Assembly: GCA_964352375.1 (NCBI GenBank)
Contig: CAYGSA010000041.1
Coordinates: 1 to 14,123, forward strand
Length of the DNA stretch: 14,123 bases
Source: UBA1672 sp964352375
GTDB taxonomy: Bacteria; Pseudomonadota; Alphaproteobacteria; Micavibrionales; Micavibrionaceae
Direction: 5' to 3'
A program made the position numbers and the translations under genes. Position 1 is the stretch's first letter; each line of letters starts with the position of its first letter. The notes below the pieces were generated by a model. It searched no databases. It was not told the origin of the DNA and saw only the letters and a program-made list of their open reading frames with translations. Positions 13,735 to 14,123 of this stretch are shown piece by piece.

Positions 13735-14123
13735 GTGTTTCGTTCCAATCAAATGGGCGTTTATATTCACTGGCCTTTTTGTAAGTCTAAATGCCCGTAT
13801 TGTGATTTTAATGTGCATGTGCGGGGCGCGTTTGATCAAATGCCTTGGTTGGATGCTTATATTAAAGCTTTAGAACATTATGCAGAGGCTTTGCCTGATA
13901 AACAGGTAGTGTCGATTTTCTTTGGCGGCGGTACGCCGTCTTTGATGGATGCTTCAAGCGTTGGGGGTATTGTGGATGCGGTTCAGCGTCTTTGGCCTGT
14001 TGCGAATGATTTGGAAGTGACGCTGGAGGCGAATCCGACATCGGTTGAAGTGCAGAAATTTCAGGATTTTAAAGCGGCGGGGGTGAACCGGATTTCGCTT
14101 GGTGTGCAGGCTTTGCATGATGG
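13735..14123 (+). CDS. hemW: HemW-type radical SAM protein (partial, 3' end outside window)
   Basis: 129 codons are visible and the gene runs off the right edge. The radical SAM cluster motif CKSKCPYC (Cys16, Cys20, Cys23), the SAM-contacting GGGTPS (64-69), EANP (98-101) and GVNRISLGVQ (116-125) identify the HemW family, heme chaperones formerly called oxygen-independent coproporphyrinogen III oxidase-like. HemW lacks the fourth cysteine of true HemN (CxxxCxxCxC); here Cys23 is followed by Asp-Phe, not x-Cys, which supports HemW. The GTG at 13735, directly after the rdgB stop, is taken as start because AAGGGG lies upstream at a usable distance; an ATG at 13753 has no ribosome-binding site. 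Confidence 0.93.
   Translation, partial: MFRSNQMGVYIHWPFCKSKCPYCDFNVHVRGAFDQMPWLDAYIKALEHYAEALPDKQVVSIFFGGGTPSLMDASSVGGIVDAVQRLWPVANDLEVTLEANPTSVEVQKFQDFKAAGVNRISLGVQALHD

Overview
The window looks like chromosomal DNA of an alphaproteobacterium of moderate G+C. Three things point there: rph-rdgB-hemW runs divergently from a grpE/dnaK/dnaJ cluster, DnaK has an alphaproteobacterial-type acidic tail ending in KSA, and a bactofilin is present. The genus cannot be named from the sequence. Most genes are housekeeping. I see no CRISPR array, transposase, integrase or phage structural gene.

Layout, left to right. Positions 1-19 are the 5' end of a tRNA gene (probably tRNA-Gly) leaving the window on the minus strand, with its own promoter. 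Two minus-strand accessory genes follow: a short MarR-type winged-helix regulator (101-421) and a pentapeptide-repeat protein (672-1292). uvrC (1526-3367, plus) is divergent from the latter. An A+T-rich orphan gene with a TTG start (3442-4107) and a bactofilin with a long disordered N-terminus (4317-5159) come next.

Two DNA-repair genes then diverge from a shared control region: nth (5213-5869, minus) and ogt (6043-6585, plus). ogt overlaps dapB tail to tail by 26 bp.

The minus-strand block 12274-6560 reads: secreted unknown protein, grpE, dnaK, dnaJ, dapB. This is the GrpE-DnaK-DnaJ chaperone machine followed by a lysine/peptidoglycan biosynthesis gene. The secreted unknown occupies the place where hrcA usually sits in this group. 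The dnaK leader and the dnaK-dnaJ gap both contain clear stem-loops.

On the plus strand, rph, rdgB and hemW (cut by the window end) form a tight operon: rph and rdgB overlap by 14 nt, and hemW begins directly after the rdgB stop.

No obviously new multi-gene system is visible. The best leads are the secreted protein in the hrcA slot, the A+T-rich orphan, the perfect 10-bp inverted repeat in front of ogt, the paired 11-mers between nth and ogt, and the structured dnaK and dnaK-dnaJ RNA segments.
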